DNA of 64,000 nucleotides, taken from the NCBI RefSeq assembly GCF_003626755.1, contig NZ_RBCJ01000003.1, positions 1,183,859-1,247,858 on the forward strand, in the 5' to 3' direction. This DNA is from Ulvibacterium marinum (GTDB lineage Bacteria; Bacteroidota; Bacteroidia; Flavobacteriales; Flavobacteriaceae). Both the position numbers and the translations under genes were made by a program. Below, piece by piece: positions 34,614 to 41,721 of the stretch. How positions within the stretch are numbered: position 1 is the stretch's first letter; each line of letters opens with the position of its first letter. Below the pieces are notes generated by a model that was not told the DNA's origin, searched no databases, and saw nothing but the letters and a program-made list of their open reading frames with translations.

Positions 34614-35783
34614 TCAATTTGTCGATTTGGATACTAATAATAAAGCCAACAGAGCGGTACGTTGCGGTAGTTGCTCCATATAAATAAATTCGTGAACGGC
34701 ATGGGCGCCATCGCCAGTTGTACCCAATCCGTCCAAAGTTGCCGTATAACCGCTGGTTGTGTTACCATCGGAACCTCCGCCAGCTATTGCTTCTTCCAGT
34801 TCCAGGCCCAATAGCAGGGCCTTGGCCTTGGCCATTCGCCATAGTTTTTGGTTTCTGGGTGTTCGTTCCATGGGAGGTCTGCCCATCCCCCCTTCCACTA
34901 TAACCTGTACATTGGGGATACTTGGTCTAAGCCTATATATTTTTTCGGTAATGACTTCACCGTCTTCTCTATTGAGCACACGAACATCAACTACAGCCTT
35001 ACTTTCCGGGGCCACTACGTTAGGGGAGATACCCCCTTGGATAGTCCCCACATTTACCGTAATACCTTTTTCAAAATCGTTCATGGCATACAGTTGTAGT
35101 ACTTGATGTGAAAGCTCTACAATTGCATTGATACCTTTACCGGGATCTAGTCCTGCATGGGCCGCCTTACCTTTAACGGTTATTGTAAAACGACCCAGTC
35201 CTTTTCTAGCGGTCTTAAGTTTTCCCTCAATGCCCAAAGGAGGCTCCATAACAAATGCCCGTTCGCAAATTTTTGCCAATCGCTTTATAGTGTCGCGGGA
35301 TTCATAGCTTCCAATTTCCTCATCTGAATTGATGAAAACAATGGGTGTTAAGGGTAGTTCCATGTTGCGTTCTTTGAGGACCCTTAAAGCGAAGATCAAT
35401 TGCGAAAGCCCTGCTTTCATGTCATAGACGCCCGGCCCTTTCATTTTATCATCATTTTTGGAAATGGGCATTGTTTTGAGGGTTTCTTTTTTCCAGACTG
35501 TATCACAATGTCCCAATAGCAGTTGTAACGGTTTGCTTCTATCTCTTTTTTTGGGACGCGCGTAGAGATGACCACCGGTTTCCTTGCCCAGAACGTGATG
35601 GACAACAAAGCCAAGCTCCTCAAGTTTTTTGCCAAGGAATTTCAAGATTTCCCTTTGGGATCCGACATCATCTGAAGGTGATTCCAAACGCACCAATTTT
35701 TCGAGCAGTTCAATCTGTTCATTCTGGTGCGTTTTAAGATAGTCTAGCACTTCCGAGGCGATATCTACGGTCATACCTTTCAT
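34614..35783 (-). CDS. M20 family metallopeptidase (carboxypeptidase G2-like)
   Basis: 389 residues. Zinc ligands are expected at H of LLGHCDTVW, D of GPGVYDMKAGL, E of NSDEEIGS and a distal H of GDGAHAVHEF. The dimerisation lid domain interrupts the catalytic domain at about 190-300. No signal peptide. It overlaps the flavin reductase stop (ATGA). A start four codons later (MTVDIA) is possible. Likely substrates are N-acyl amino acids or dipeptides, by family. Confidence 0.88.
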   Translation of the reverse strand: MKGMTVDIASEVLDYLKTHQNEQIELLEKLVRLESPSDDVGSQREILKFLGKKLEELGFVVHHVLGKETGGHLYARPKKRDRSKPLQLLLGHCDTVWKKETLKTMPISKNDDKMKGPGVYDMKAGLSQLIFALRVLKERNMELPLTPIVFINSDEEIGSYESRDTIKRLAKICERAFVMEPPLGIEGKLKTARKGLGRFTITVKGKAAHAGLDPGKGINAIVELSHQVLQLYAMNDFEKGITVNVGTIQGGISPNVVAPESKAVVDVRVLNREDGEVITEKIYRLRPSIPNVQVIVEGGMGRPPMERTPRNQKLWRMAKAKALLLGLELEEAIAGGGSDGNTTSGYTATLDGLGTTGDGAHAVHEFIYMEQLPQRTALLALLLVSKSTN

Positions 35784-36391
35784 TTTTTGAAATCTTTGGG
35801 AAATGGGAAATTGAAGGTGTCGGAAACCTTGGCGAAACGGCCAGGAGCTATATAGGCCAATAAAGGATGCTTATATAATTGCTCCTGTTCGTCCCTTTCC
35901 GATATCCGTAGATAATCCTTATCGATATAGGCCGCCTTTACCATGCCCGTAATGATGCTATTATGGTCAAAACCATCAATAATTATGTATAGTTCGCATT
36001 CTAAATATAAATAGGCATGCTTGATTAACGGAGCATCCATACTGTTGGCTTTTACAATGGGTAGTGCCTCCACGATACCCTGTGATTTTGAAATATTATC
36101 TTTCCTCGGGGATGCACTTAAAGAAGTAGTTATGATTTGGTCCGGTTTGGGAAAACTTACGGTAAATTCTCCATTTTCTTTTACGTTGTCATAGGTGCCA
36201 TGCCTTGGGGTACACACAAAACCAAAATAGTTGCCAAAACCCAAGGGAGTGGCCATGTGTTTTGGTGCGAGATTATATCCTTTATCTTCCTTGGTGCCTA
36301 TAATGACTAATGGAGCAACCGTAAATACACGTTCCCAAATGGAGAGATTCAAATCCAAGGAAGTGAATCGGTCTTTTTGTAATGTTTCCAT
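35780..36391 (-). CDS. Flavin reductase-like (FMN-binding split barrel) protein
   Basis: 203 residues. The flavin-reductase-like fold begins about residue 20 (WERVFTVAPLVIIGTKEDKGYNLAPKH) with the Gly/Pro-rich FMN site (FGFVCTPRHGTYDN). It reduces FMN or uses bound flavin for redox; partner unknown. The predicted transcription start falls on the ATG itself, so the mRNA may be leaderless. It leads the operon with the M20 peptidase and DUF1611 genes. Confidence 0.82.
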   Translation of the reverse strand: METLQKDRFTSLDLNLSIWERVFTVAPLVIIGTKEDKGYNLAPKHMATPLGFGNYFGFVCTPRHGTYDNVKENGEFTVSFPKPDQIITTSLSASPRKDNISKSQGIVEALPIVKANSMDAPLIKHAYLYLECELYIIIDGFDHNSIITGMVKAAYIDKDYLRISERDEQEQLYKHPLLAYIAPGRFAKVSDTFNFPFPKDFKK

Positions 36392-36395
36392 ACCA

Positions 36396-36438
36396 TGAAA
36401 TTATGGCTATGGACGGGGTTCTGTAATGATTTTGGTCA
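36396..36438 (-). promoter_or_regulatory. Stress operator and -7 box for flavin reductase operon
   Basis: TGATTTTGGTCA at 36427-36438. The minus-strand -7 box TAATTTCA (36403-36396) lies at 29.5 bp. The predicted start coincides with the ATG at 36391. Confidence 0.72.
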
Positions 36439-36500
36439 GGTTGTAAGGGGGATAAAAATCTTGCCCCAAATTTGGAAGACCGGTTTTAACGACCTATGAC

Positions 36501-36917
36501 TTAAAGACTATTGATCGCCTTTTTTAGTTTATCCCGAACTTCTTCGGCGATTCCGGTCAATGCCTCATTTTTTATTGCCATCATTGATGCAATAGGATTT
36601 ACTGCGGCTATTTCAACACTACTATTTGCGATTTCACGGACAATGACATTACAGGGTAACATGGTACCTATTTTATCCTCCACCTGAAGGGCCTTATGGG
36701 CAAATGGCGGATTACAGGCCCCTAGAATTATGTAGTTGGGGAAATTTACCTCCAGCTTTTTCTTCAAAGTAGTTTTGATGTCTATTTCGGTAAGAATTCC
36801 AAAGCCTTCTTTTTTAAGGGCCTGGGTCGTTTTTTCAACAGCTTCCTTAAAAGTGGTATCCGTGATTGTTTTATTAAAATAGTAGCCCATTTTTATATAT
36901 TTTTCGTAATCGGACAT
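36501..36917 (-). CDS. DUF302 domain protein
   Basis: 138 residues, soluble, with the DUF302 fold. Recognisable parts are F-x-E-A-V-E-K-T-T-Q-A-L-K, GFGILTEIDIKTTLKKKL, YIILGACNPPFAHKAL (the ACNP-type motif) and PCNVIVRE. The family is common near stress genes and its function is unknown. It lies just downstream of the small-RNA array on the same strand (56 bp after the last terminator), so it may be read by leak-through of those terminators or from its own weak promoter. Confidence 0.88.
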   Translation of the reverse strand: MSDYEKYIKMGYYFNKTITDTTFKEAVEKTTQALKKEGFGILTEIDIKTTLKKKLEVNFPNYIILGACNPPFAHKALQVEDKIGTMLPCNVIVREIANSSVEIAAVNPIASMMAIKNEALTGIAEEVRDKLKKAINSL

Positions 36918-36972
36918 TTTTAGTTTTAGGACAGGTCCCCTATCCTGTGGAGGCTAGAGGAAACCAAATGGT

Positions 36973-36999
36973 AAAAACAGGAGGCCTAAGGCCTCCTGT
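36973..36999 (-). terminator. Intrinsic terminator of RNA unit C
   Basis: On the minus strand ACAGGAGGCC pairs with GGCCTCCTGT (36999-36990 and 36986-36977) around a 3-base loop, followed by a U5 run (37-strand bases 36977-36973). Confidence 0.75.
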
Positions 37000-37061
37000 C
37001 TTCTTTTGAAATGTTCGATTCATTCTATACTTCCAATTTATCCTTAGGTCATCTTATCACT
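36973..37061 (-). ncRNA. Small RNA-like unit C
   Basis: About 89 nt on the minus strand from AGTGATA (37061) to the terminator. It aligns with unit B: AGTGATAA, GGAAGTAT, a GAATGAAT-like stretch and an ACAGGA stem. Upstream it also shares TACCCAAAT, 19 bases before the AGTGATAA, exactly as in unit B. No start-codon-led ORF of note. Confidence 0.45.
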
Positions 37062-37321
37062 AAGAATGCCACGGGGTAAGATTTGGGTAAAGAATAACTC
37101 GAACCTTTCCGGCCATTATCGTCATGCGACTATAAGGACCTTTCCCCAAAAACCTTCATCCGGCATTCAACTATCCTCAGTTTTGAATGAAATCTCTATG
37201 AAAATGCACTAACTACATAAGAGTCCGGAATTTGAAGATTAGGGAAGTCGTTGAGCACCCATTTTATGGTTGCAAGACATTATCACTGGGAAACTGTTAT
37301 CATTTGATCTTAATTAAAGCC

Positions 37322-37352
37322 AAAAAAACAGGAAGCCGAAACTTCCTGTTTT
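37322..37352 (-). terminator. Intrinsic terminator of RNA unit B
   Basis: On the minus strand ACAGGAAG/CTTCCTGT with an outer AAA/TTT extension and a TTTCGG loop, followed by seven T (37328-37322). Confidence 0.75.
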
Positions 37353-37412
37353 CCCATAAAAAAATGAAATTCATCAATACTTTCTATCAATCTTTTAAAC
37401 CACTTTATCACT
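37322..37412 (-). ncRNA. Small RNA-like unit B
   Basis: About 91 nt on the minus strand from AGTGATA (37412) to the terminator. It aligns with unit C over its full length with few gaps, and TACCCAAAT lies at the same distance upstream. The 5' end is a guess from the shared start. Confidence 0.45.
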
Positions 37413-37511
37413 AAAATGGGTTAACCTATTAATTTGGGTACTGATAGCATCCTTTTCTCTACTATGATCGTTACCATCTGCCGATGCTGCCGATCAATGC
37501 CTTATATGTCT

Positions 37512-37544
37512 AAAAAGAGACCGGAATACCGAAATATTCCGGTC
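37512..37544 (-). terminator. Intrinsic terminator of RNA unit A
   Basis: On the minus strand GACCGGAATA/TATTCCGGTC with the loop TTTCGG, as in unit B, followed by a U5 run (37516-37512). Confidence 0.75.
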
Positions 37545-37730
37545 CCCTAGAAGATGTTATTCAACCTGATGACCACTTACACTGGCCCTTACTTGAATCT
37601 ATTGCTAGATTCTTTCAGCACTCAAAAGGTATAACGGGTATTTGTAACCTCTTCCTTTGCTTCATCTCACTACTCCCCACGAATAGTAAGTATGTTTGCC
37701 ATTTTCAAAGAACTGTATCACTTTTAATCG
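37512..37730 (-). ncRNA. Small RNA-like unit A (promoter-proximal)
   Basis: About 219 nt on the minus strand from the predicted start at 37730 to the terminator. AGTGATA begins 8 nt from the predicted start. Only two tiny ORFs (10 and 16 codons) are present. It is the first product of the operator-driven promoter at 37735. Confidence 0.5.
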
Positions 37731-37734
37731 AACG

Positions 37735-37777
37735 CTAAGATAGGGTAGTGAACCTCTATTCAAAATGACCCAGGTCA
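37735..37777 (-). promoter_or_regulatory. Stress operator and -7 box for the RNA array
   Basis: TGACCCAGGTCA at 37766-37777. The minus-strand box TATCTTAG (37742-37735) lies at 29.5 bp (one mismatch). It points away from the OmpA-like gene and into the gene-free region. Confidence 0.72.
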
Positions 37778-37895
37778 GTTTGGAACTTTTTTTGCCTTTT
37801 TAACACAATTTTTTTCTATCCAATCGTATAGCACCTCCACATATTTTTTGTTGTATGGTTCTGTACAGGGTTATGGTTTTGTGCATTCCAACTTA

Positions 37896-38759
37896 TTATC
37901 CGTTTTCTTGAATACTTGCTGTAGGGGGTTCCAAAAGCTCAAAAAACTGATCCAGTTTGGGCAGGATTACGATTTCCGTTCTACGGTTTTTGGCACGTCC
38001 TTCCACAGTTTCGTTCGTAGTCTTGGGGAGATATTCGGAACGGCCACCAGCGGTCATTCGAGAGGGTTGCACACCAAATTTGTTTTGCATCAACCTAACT
38101 ATGGAAGTGGCCCGCTTAACGCTCAAGTCCCAATTGTCTACCATACATTCGTTGGCAATGGGTACATTGTCCGTATGGCCTTCTACCAAAATATCCAGTT
38201 CGTTGTGGTCGTTTATAATCATGGCTATTTTACCAATGACTTCCTCGGCCCGATTACTAATTTGGTAACTTCCCGAACGGAATAACATCTTATCCGAAAT
38301 GGACACATAGACCACACCTTTCTTTACTTCGATATCGATATCTTCATCGTTAAAATCGTCCAAGGAACGCTTTAGATTCATGACCAGCACCAAGTTAATG
38401 GAATCTTTGCGCTGCATTGAGGTGGTGAGATCCTTAATGTATTTATTCTGTTCGTTCAAGGCCTCTAAGGATTGTTTGATGCTTTCCGCTCCGGATTTGC
38501 TTACCACGGAAAGATCGGATAGTCTGGCCAACAAATCGGTATTGGTGCTTTTAAAATATTCCATTTGTTGCTCCAGTGCTTTTAATCGATTTCTTTCATT
38601 CGCCAAATTGTTTTCAAGCACGGCAACCTCGTTCCGGCTGTCGCCCAATGTGTTTTCGCATACTTCTGCCTTTTCCTGAAGGGCCATATATTTTTTCTGG
38701 CTTACGCAAGAGGCCAATACCAGTATCCCCAGCATTGCTATAATTTTTAAAGTGTTCAT
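37896..38759 (-). CDS. OmpA-family lipoprotein
   Basis: 287 residues from the ATG at 38759 (the longer frame to 38837 would include the operator). A lipoprotein signal ends ILVLASCVSQKKY. A long coiled coil (about 25-125, heptads with NERNRLKALEQQMEYFKS) leads to the OmpA-C peptidoglycan-binding domain (about 150-275), with LVEGHTDNVPIA and SVKRATSIVRLMQ. It would tether the outer membrane to peptidoglycan. Under the operator at 38825 (71.5 bp before the ATG). Confidence 0.9.
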   Translation of the reverse strand: MNTLKIIAMLGILVLASCVSQKKYMALQEKAEVCENTLGDSRNEVAVLENNLANERNRLKALEQQMEYFKSTNTDLLARLSDLSVVSKSGAESIKQSLEALNEQNKYIKDLTTSMQRKDSINLVLVMNLKRSLDDFNDEDIDIEVKKGVVYVSISDKMLFRSGSYQISNRAEEVIGKIAMIINDHNELDILVEGHTDNVPIANECMVDNWDLSVKRATSIVRLMQNKFGVQPSRMTAGGRSEYLPKTTNETVEGRAKNRRTEIVILPKLDQFFELLEPPTASIQENG

Positions 38760-38793
38760 TGTTTTGGATTTTAGTTTACCATAAACGCTTCTG

Positions 38794-38836
38794 CAAAGGA
38801 AAATGGGACGGGGATTTTGTACAATGACCTGTGTCA
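38794..38836 (-). promoter_or_regulatory. Stress operator and -7 box for OmpA-like gene
   Basis: TGACCTGTGTCA at 38825-38836. TTCCTTTG (38801-38794, minus strand) lies at 29.5 bp with one mismatch. Confidence 0.75.
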
Positions 38837-38982
38837 TGCCCAGAATAATTGATGTTTCCCGACCTTCCCAAAATCAGGGCAACACCTCTGCCGCAGAGCC
38901 TATGGAAAAGAACATTGTACTGGAATTGTCCATCAATTTTATGGGATAGACCTTTAAGATGAGGGGTATTGATCGTCAAACC

Positions 38983-39444
38983 CTATGAACCTGATCTTTG
39001 TTTTCCTGTGATTTCCAAGAGTTGAATCCGATACACTATCGGAGAGGTTCTTTCTGCCCCAAGTTTGCTTGAGAATTCAGAAATAAATTGCAACTTCTTT
39101 GTCTGCTTACGGTTAATGATTTCCTTTACCCCATTTGAAAATTCATGCAGTAGGTGCTTGGCATTGATGCTACTGAGTTCTTCAAATTTTCCATGCGCCA
39201 AGACAGATTTCCAACGATTTACCGATTCAATTTCATCTACCTCCATGGATACTGATCGGTTTTTCCGCATAGCATCAATTTTATGGCCCTCCTGGGAATA
39301 ACTGATAATACTGTTGTGCGATTGATCATAATAATATGTAATGGGAATTACAAAAGGACTTTCACCGGCAATATAGGCCAAATGGCCAATGTAGTTGTTG
39401 CATAGCAGTTGAATGCATTCCCCAAAACCTAAATCTTTAATCAT
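38983..39444 (-). CDS. Pyridoxamine 5'-phosphate oxidase-like FMN split-barrel protein
   Basis: 153 residues, no signal peptide. The split-barrel pattern of the PNPOx-like group is seen: NNYIGHLAYIAGESPFVIPITYYYD, then SYSQEGHKIDAMRKNRSVSMEVDEI and WKSVLAHGKFEEL. Such proteins bind FMN, F420 or haem and act in redox defence. Driven by the operator at 39506. Divergent from the lone receiver gene at 39683. Confidence 0.82.
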   Translation of the reverse strand: MIKDLGFGECIQLLCNNYIGHLAYIAGESPFVIPITYYYDQSHNSIISYSQEGHKIDAMRKNRSVSMEVDEIESVNRWKSVLAHGKFEELSSINAKHLLHEFSNGVKEIINRKQTKKLQFISEFSSKLGAERTSPIVYRIQLLEITGKQRSGS

Positions 39445-39474
39445 AACCCATTTACTGTTGTAGTATACGTAGAA

Positions 39475-39517
39475 TAAAAGTAGGGGAGAAGAACTTCTTT
39501 CAATATGACCTAGATCA
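39475..39517 (-). promoter_or_regulatory. Stress operator and -7 box for PNPOx-like gene
   Basis: TGACCTAGATCA at 39506-39517. TACTTTTA (39482-39475) lies at 29.5 bp on the minus strand. Confidence 0.8.
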
Positions 39518-39682
39518 GGAAAATAGCTTCTTTGAGGAAGAAATTTTCAGTCGTATTTTGGTATTGTACGATTTTCCGTCAAGGAGTCTTACGTAAACAA
39601 AGGATTATTCTTTCGGGAAATATTATATTTATGGAATGCTACTTACTTTCTTAGGATTTGATTTCGTCAAAATCAACGGCCA

Positions 39683-40060
39683 ATGACCACTATCTTACTT
39701 ATTGAAGATCATATTGGTATATTGGAGAATACTGCCGAGCTTTTGGAACTTGAAGGTTATAGGGTCATTAAGGCCAAAAACGGAAAGGAAGGTCTTAAAG
39801 AACTGGCCAGTTTTATTCCTGATCTTATTATATGTGATCTGTTAATGCCGGAAATGGATGGACTTACATTGCTAGCCATGTTAGGGAAGCACCCTGATTA
39901 TAAGAAAATCCCCTTCATTTTTTTTAGCGCCAAGGCAGAAAAAATGGATATCAAAAAAGGATTGGATTTGGGTGCAGACGATTACTTGGTAAAACCTTTG
40001 GAACTTGAAGACCTTTTGGCCTCGATTAAAAAGTGTTTACGAAGGAAAAAACTTTCCTAA
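39683..40060 (+). CDS. Lone receiver protein, paralog of the REC-CRP receiver
   Basis: 125 residues: a single receiver domain with E8-D9, D52 and K104 intact and no output domain. It aligns without gaps to the receiver of the REC-CRP regulator, with 57 of the first 106 positions identical by hand count. It may compete for phosphate from the LOV kinase, act as a sink or allow cross-talk. It ends just after the C-terminal helix, so it is complete. No stress operator of the standard kind precedes it. Confidence 0.9.
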   Translation: MTTILLIEDHIGILENTAELLELEGYRVIKAKNGKEGLKELASFIPDLIICDLLMPEMDGLTLLAMLGKHPDYKKIPFIFFSAKAEKMDIKKGLDLGADDYLVKPLELEDLLASIKKCLRRKKLS

Positions 40061-40136
40061 ACTTTCCTCAATAGCTTTTTAAAACATTTGATTTTTTCAC
40101 CTCTTTTTTATCATGATAAGGGAATAACGACCGGAA

Positions 40137-40179
40137 TGATCCAAGTCATTGTGGAATCACCATAACCCGAATACATTTG
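40137..40179 (+). promoter_or_regulatory. Stress operator and -7 box for PepSY-like gene
   Basis: TGATCCAAGTCA at 40137-40148, then a perfect -7 box TACATTTG (40172-40179) at 29.5 bp. A leader of about 64 nt precedes the ATG at 40248. Confidence 0.82.
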
Positions 40180-40247
40180 ATCCGGCGAACATGATAAGAA
40201 CGTTCATCCAGTATTCACTTAAGTAGTATTAACATAAATCCATAGTT

Positions 40248-40757
40248 ATGAAAAAAGTTGTTTTGGGCCTATTGGCCATCGGCTTCGCTTTCCCCACTTA
40301 TGCACAGACCGTCGATACGAAAAAACTCTCCGAGGTAATAGTATATGCGACGAATTATAAATACCTAAAGGATGTAAACACACGAGAAGTAGCTTCCATT
40401 CCTGTTGAATTGTTAGAGCGCAAAGTAGCTGCCTATAATCCAAAAGGTTCCGATTTCTATCAGGACGAATATGATCTGTACCAAATCAGTTTTTACCTTC
40501 CGGAAGGTAAAATTCTTGCAGCTTATGACAAGGATGGAAATTTGATTCGCACAGCCGAAAGGTTCAAGGACATTAATTTACCAAACCCAATACGGGAGGC
40601 GATCCTAAAACGTTTCCCCGGATGGACCGTAACCAAGGATGTTTATTCGGTAAGCTACCATAAGAAAAAAGGTGCAGCCAAAAAATACAAGCTTAAACTG
40701 GAAAACGGGGACGAAACCATACGTGTAAAAATTGATGAAACTGGAGAATTTTTATAA
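40248..40757 (+). CDS. Secreted PepSY-like protein
   Basis: 169 residues. A signal peptide (MKKVVLGLLAIGFAFPTYAQ) is followed by repeated short beta-alpha units (YQISFYLPEGKILAAYDKDGNLIRTAERF, then KYKLKLENGDETIRVKIDETGEF). The pattern is that of PepSY-like or beta-lactamase-inhibitor-protein-like repeats in Bacteroidota. Function unknown; maybe protease inhibition in the periplasm. Its stop lies about 50 bp before the dodecin start, so the two may be co-transcribed. Confidence 0.7.
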   Translation: MKKVVLGLLAIGFAFPTYAQTVDTKKLSEVIVYATNYKYLKDVNTREVASIPVELLERKVAAYNPKGSDFYQDEYDLYQISFYLPEGKILAAYDKDGNLIRTAERFKDINLPNPIREAILKRFPGWTVTKDVYSVSYHKKKGAAKKYKLKLENGDETIRVKIDETGEFL

Positions 40758-40806
40758 TACATGCCTACCGGTCCATATAAATTATTATTCACTTAAAAAG
40801 CATATT

Positions 40807-41013
40807 ATGTCCGTTTTAAAAGTAATCGAAGTTTTGGGCAATAGCACCAAGGATTTTGAAGATGCCATCCAAAATATCATTGACGAAGCATCTAAAACCG
40901 TAAAGAACATCAAATCTGTTTATATCCAAGATATGCAGGTGACCGTAAGCGATAATCAGATTGTTGAATATCGTGTAAATGCCAAAGTCACTTTTGGTAT
41001 TGTAGAGGTATAA
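40807..41013 (+). CDS. Dodecin-family protein lacking the flavin Trp
   Basis: 68 residues from the ATG at 40807 (MSVLKVIEVLG); the frame extends to 40732, but that part overlaps the upstream gene. Dodecins form hollow 12-mers that store flavin. The usual flavin-stacking Trp (W36 of archaeal dodecin, in DWFEV) aligns with Ser in this protein (KSVYI), so flavin binding is probably lost or changed. Charged residues and length otherwise fit the family. A strong terminator follows at 41041. Confidence 0.85.
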   Translation: MSVLKVIEVLGNSTKDFEDAIQNIIDEASKTVKNIKSVYIQDMQVTVSDNQIVEYRVNAKVTFGIVEV

Positions 41014-41040
41014 TCCTTTTTTGAACAAGGAATACCTAAA

Positions 41041-41085
41041 AGTACTGCCAAAACTACGTATCCCTCCACTGGCAGTACTTTTTTA
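41041..41085 (+). terminator. Intrinsic terminator of PepSY/dodecin unit
   Basis: AGTACTGCCA (41041-41050) pairs perfectly with TGGCAGTACT (41070-41079), followed by TTTTTATTT. Confidence 0.85.
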
Positions 41086-41152
41086 TTTTACAATTCATAG
41101 AATTTGAGCTTTTCCCAAAAAAGGTATGGCCAAACGTTAAAATTTTTAAGAC

Positions 41153-41195
41153 TGATTTGGATCATTGTGGGTTTAATACATTTTGTCATATTCAT
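41153..41195 (+). promoter_or_regulatory. Stress operator for archease-rtcB
   Basis: TGATTTGGATCA at 41153-41164. No good -7 box at the usual offset; CATATTCA (41187-41194) at 28.5 bp is weak. The centre is 80.5 bp before the archease ATG, close to the 76.5 bp of other genes. Confidence 0.6.
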
Positions 41196-41238
41196 ACAAA
41201 GCGGAAATCAAATATTGTGAATAAAAACAAATGGAACA

Positions 41239-41649
41239 ATGGCACAATCCATGGAACATATAGCGGACATTGGGATACAGGTAAGAGGGTATACGCTCCA
41301 AGAACTTTTTAAGAACAGTCTAAAGGAAATGGCCCAAATTCTCAAGGAGGGGTGTTGCGATGGCGTTGATCATTACGATTGTTCTATGAGGATAGTCATA
41401 TCCTCCAATGATACTACCTGCCTATTGATCGATTTTTTATCCGACGTACTGGCCCTTTCCTATATACAGAAGACCCTTTTCTGTCATGTTTACTTTTCAG
41501 AACTCTCGGCTACAAAAGTCGATGCTCAGTTATATGGCATATGGTTCGACCATTTTGATGAGGAAATCAAGGGAGTGACCTATCACGAAGCGGCTATATC
41601 AAGAAACGCCCAGGGCTGTCTGGAAACTAATATCATTTTTGATCTTTAA
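41239..41649 (+). CDS. Archease
   Basis: 136 residues. Archease activates the RNA ligase RtcB. The expected N-terminal EHIADIGIQV, the central C-D-G-V-D and the DFLSDVLALSYIQK segments are present; the acidic residues (D in HIADIG, the C-terminal DL) bind Ca2+ or Mg2+. It lies 72 bp before rtcB and shares its strand, so the two form an RNA-repair pair under stress control. Confidence 0.88.
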   Translation: MAQSMEHIADIGIQVRGYTLQELFKNSLKEMAQILKEGCCDGVDHYDCSMRIVISSNDTTCLLIDFLSDVLALSYIQKTLFCHVYFSELSATKVDAQLYGIWFDHFDEEIKGVTYHEAAISRNAQGCLETNIIFDL

Positions 41650-41721
41650 GCTTTCGATGCCAAAAACGGAAACGCTATTTAGGTACACTTTTTCTTTAAA
41701 GAAGTAATAGGATTTAGAGAT

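Larger units (their letters stand above)
36918..37895. other. Gene-free region with RNA-unit array
   Basis: About 980 bp without a convincing protein gene. On the minus strand it holds one stress promoter (37735-37777), three terminator-ended units (A 37512-37730, B 37322-37412, C 36973-37061) and four AGTGATA copies at 37722, 37412, 37287 and 37061. Confidence 0.6.

Noticed and set aside
36977-37544. CsrB-like sRNA idea from repeated GGA in the array stems
   Set aside because: GGA lies in stems and not in loops, and CsrA is generally missing from Bacteroidota, so there is no basis for that function.
36973-37777. CRISPR array
   Set aside because: The repeated elements are hairpins with U-runs and AGTGATA tags at uneven spacing, with no regular repeat-spacer pattern and no cas genes nearby.
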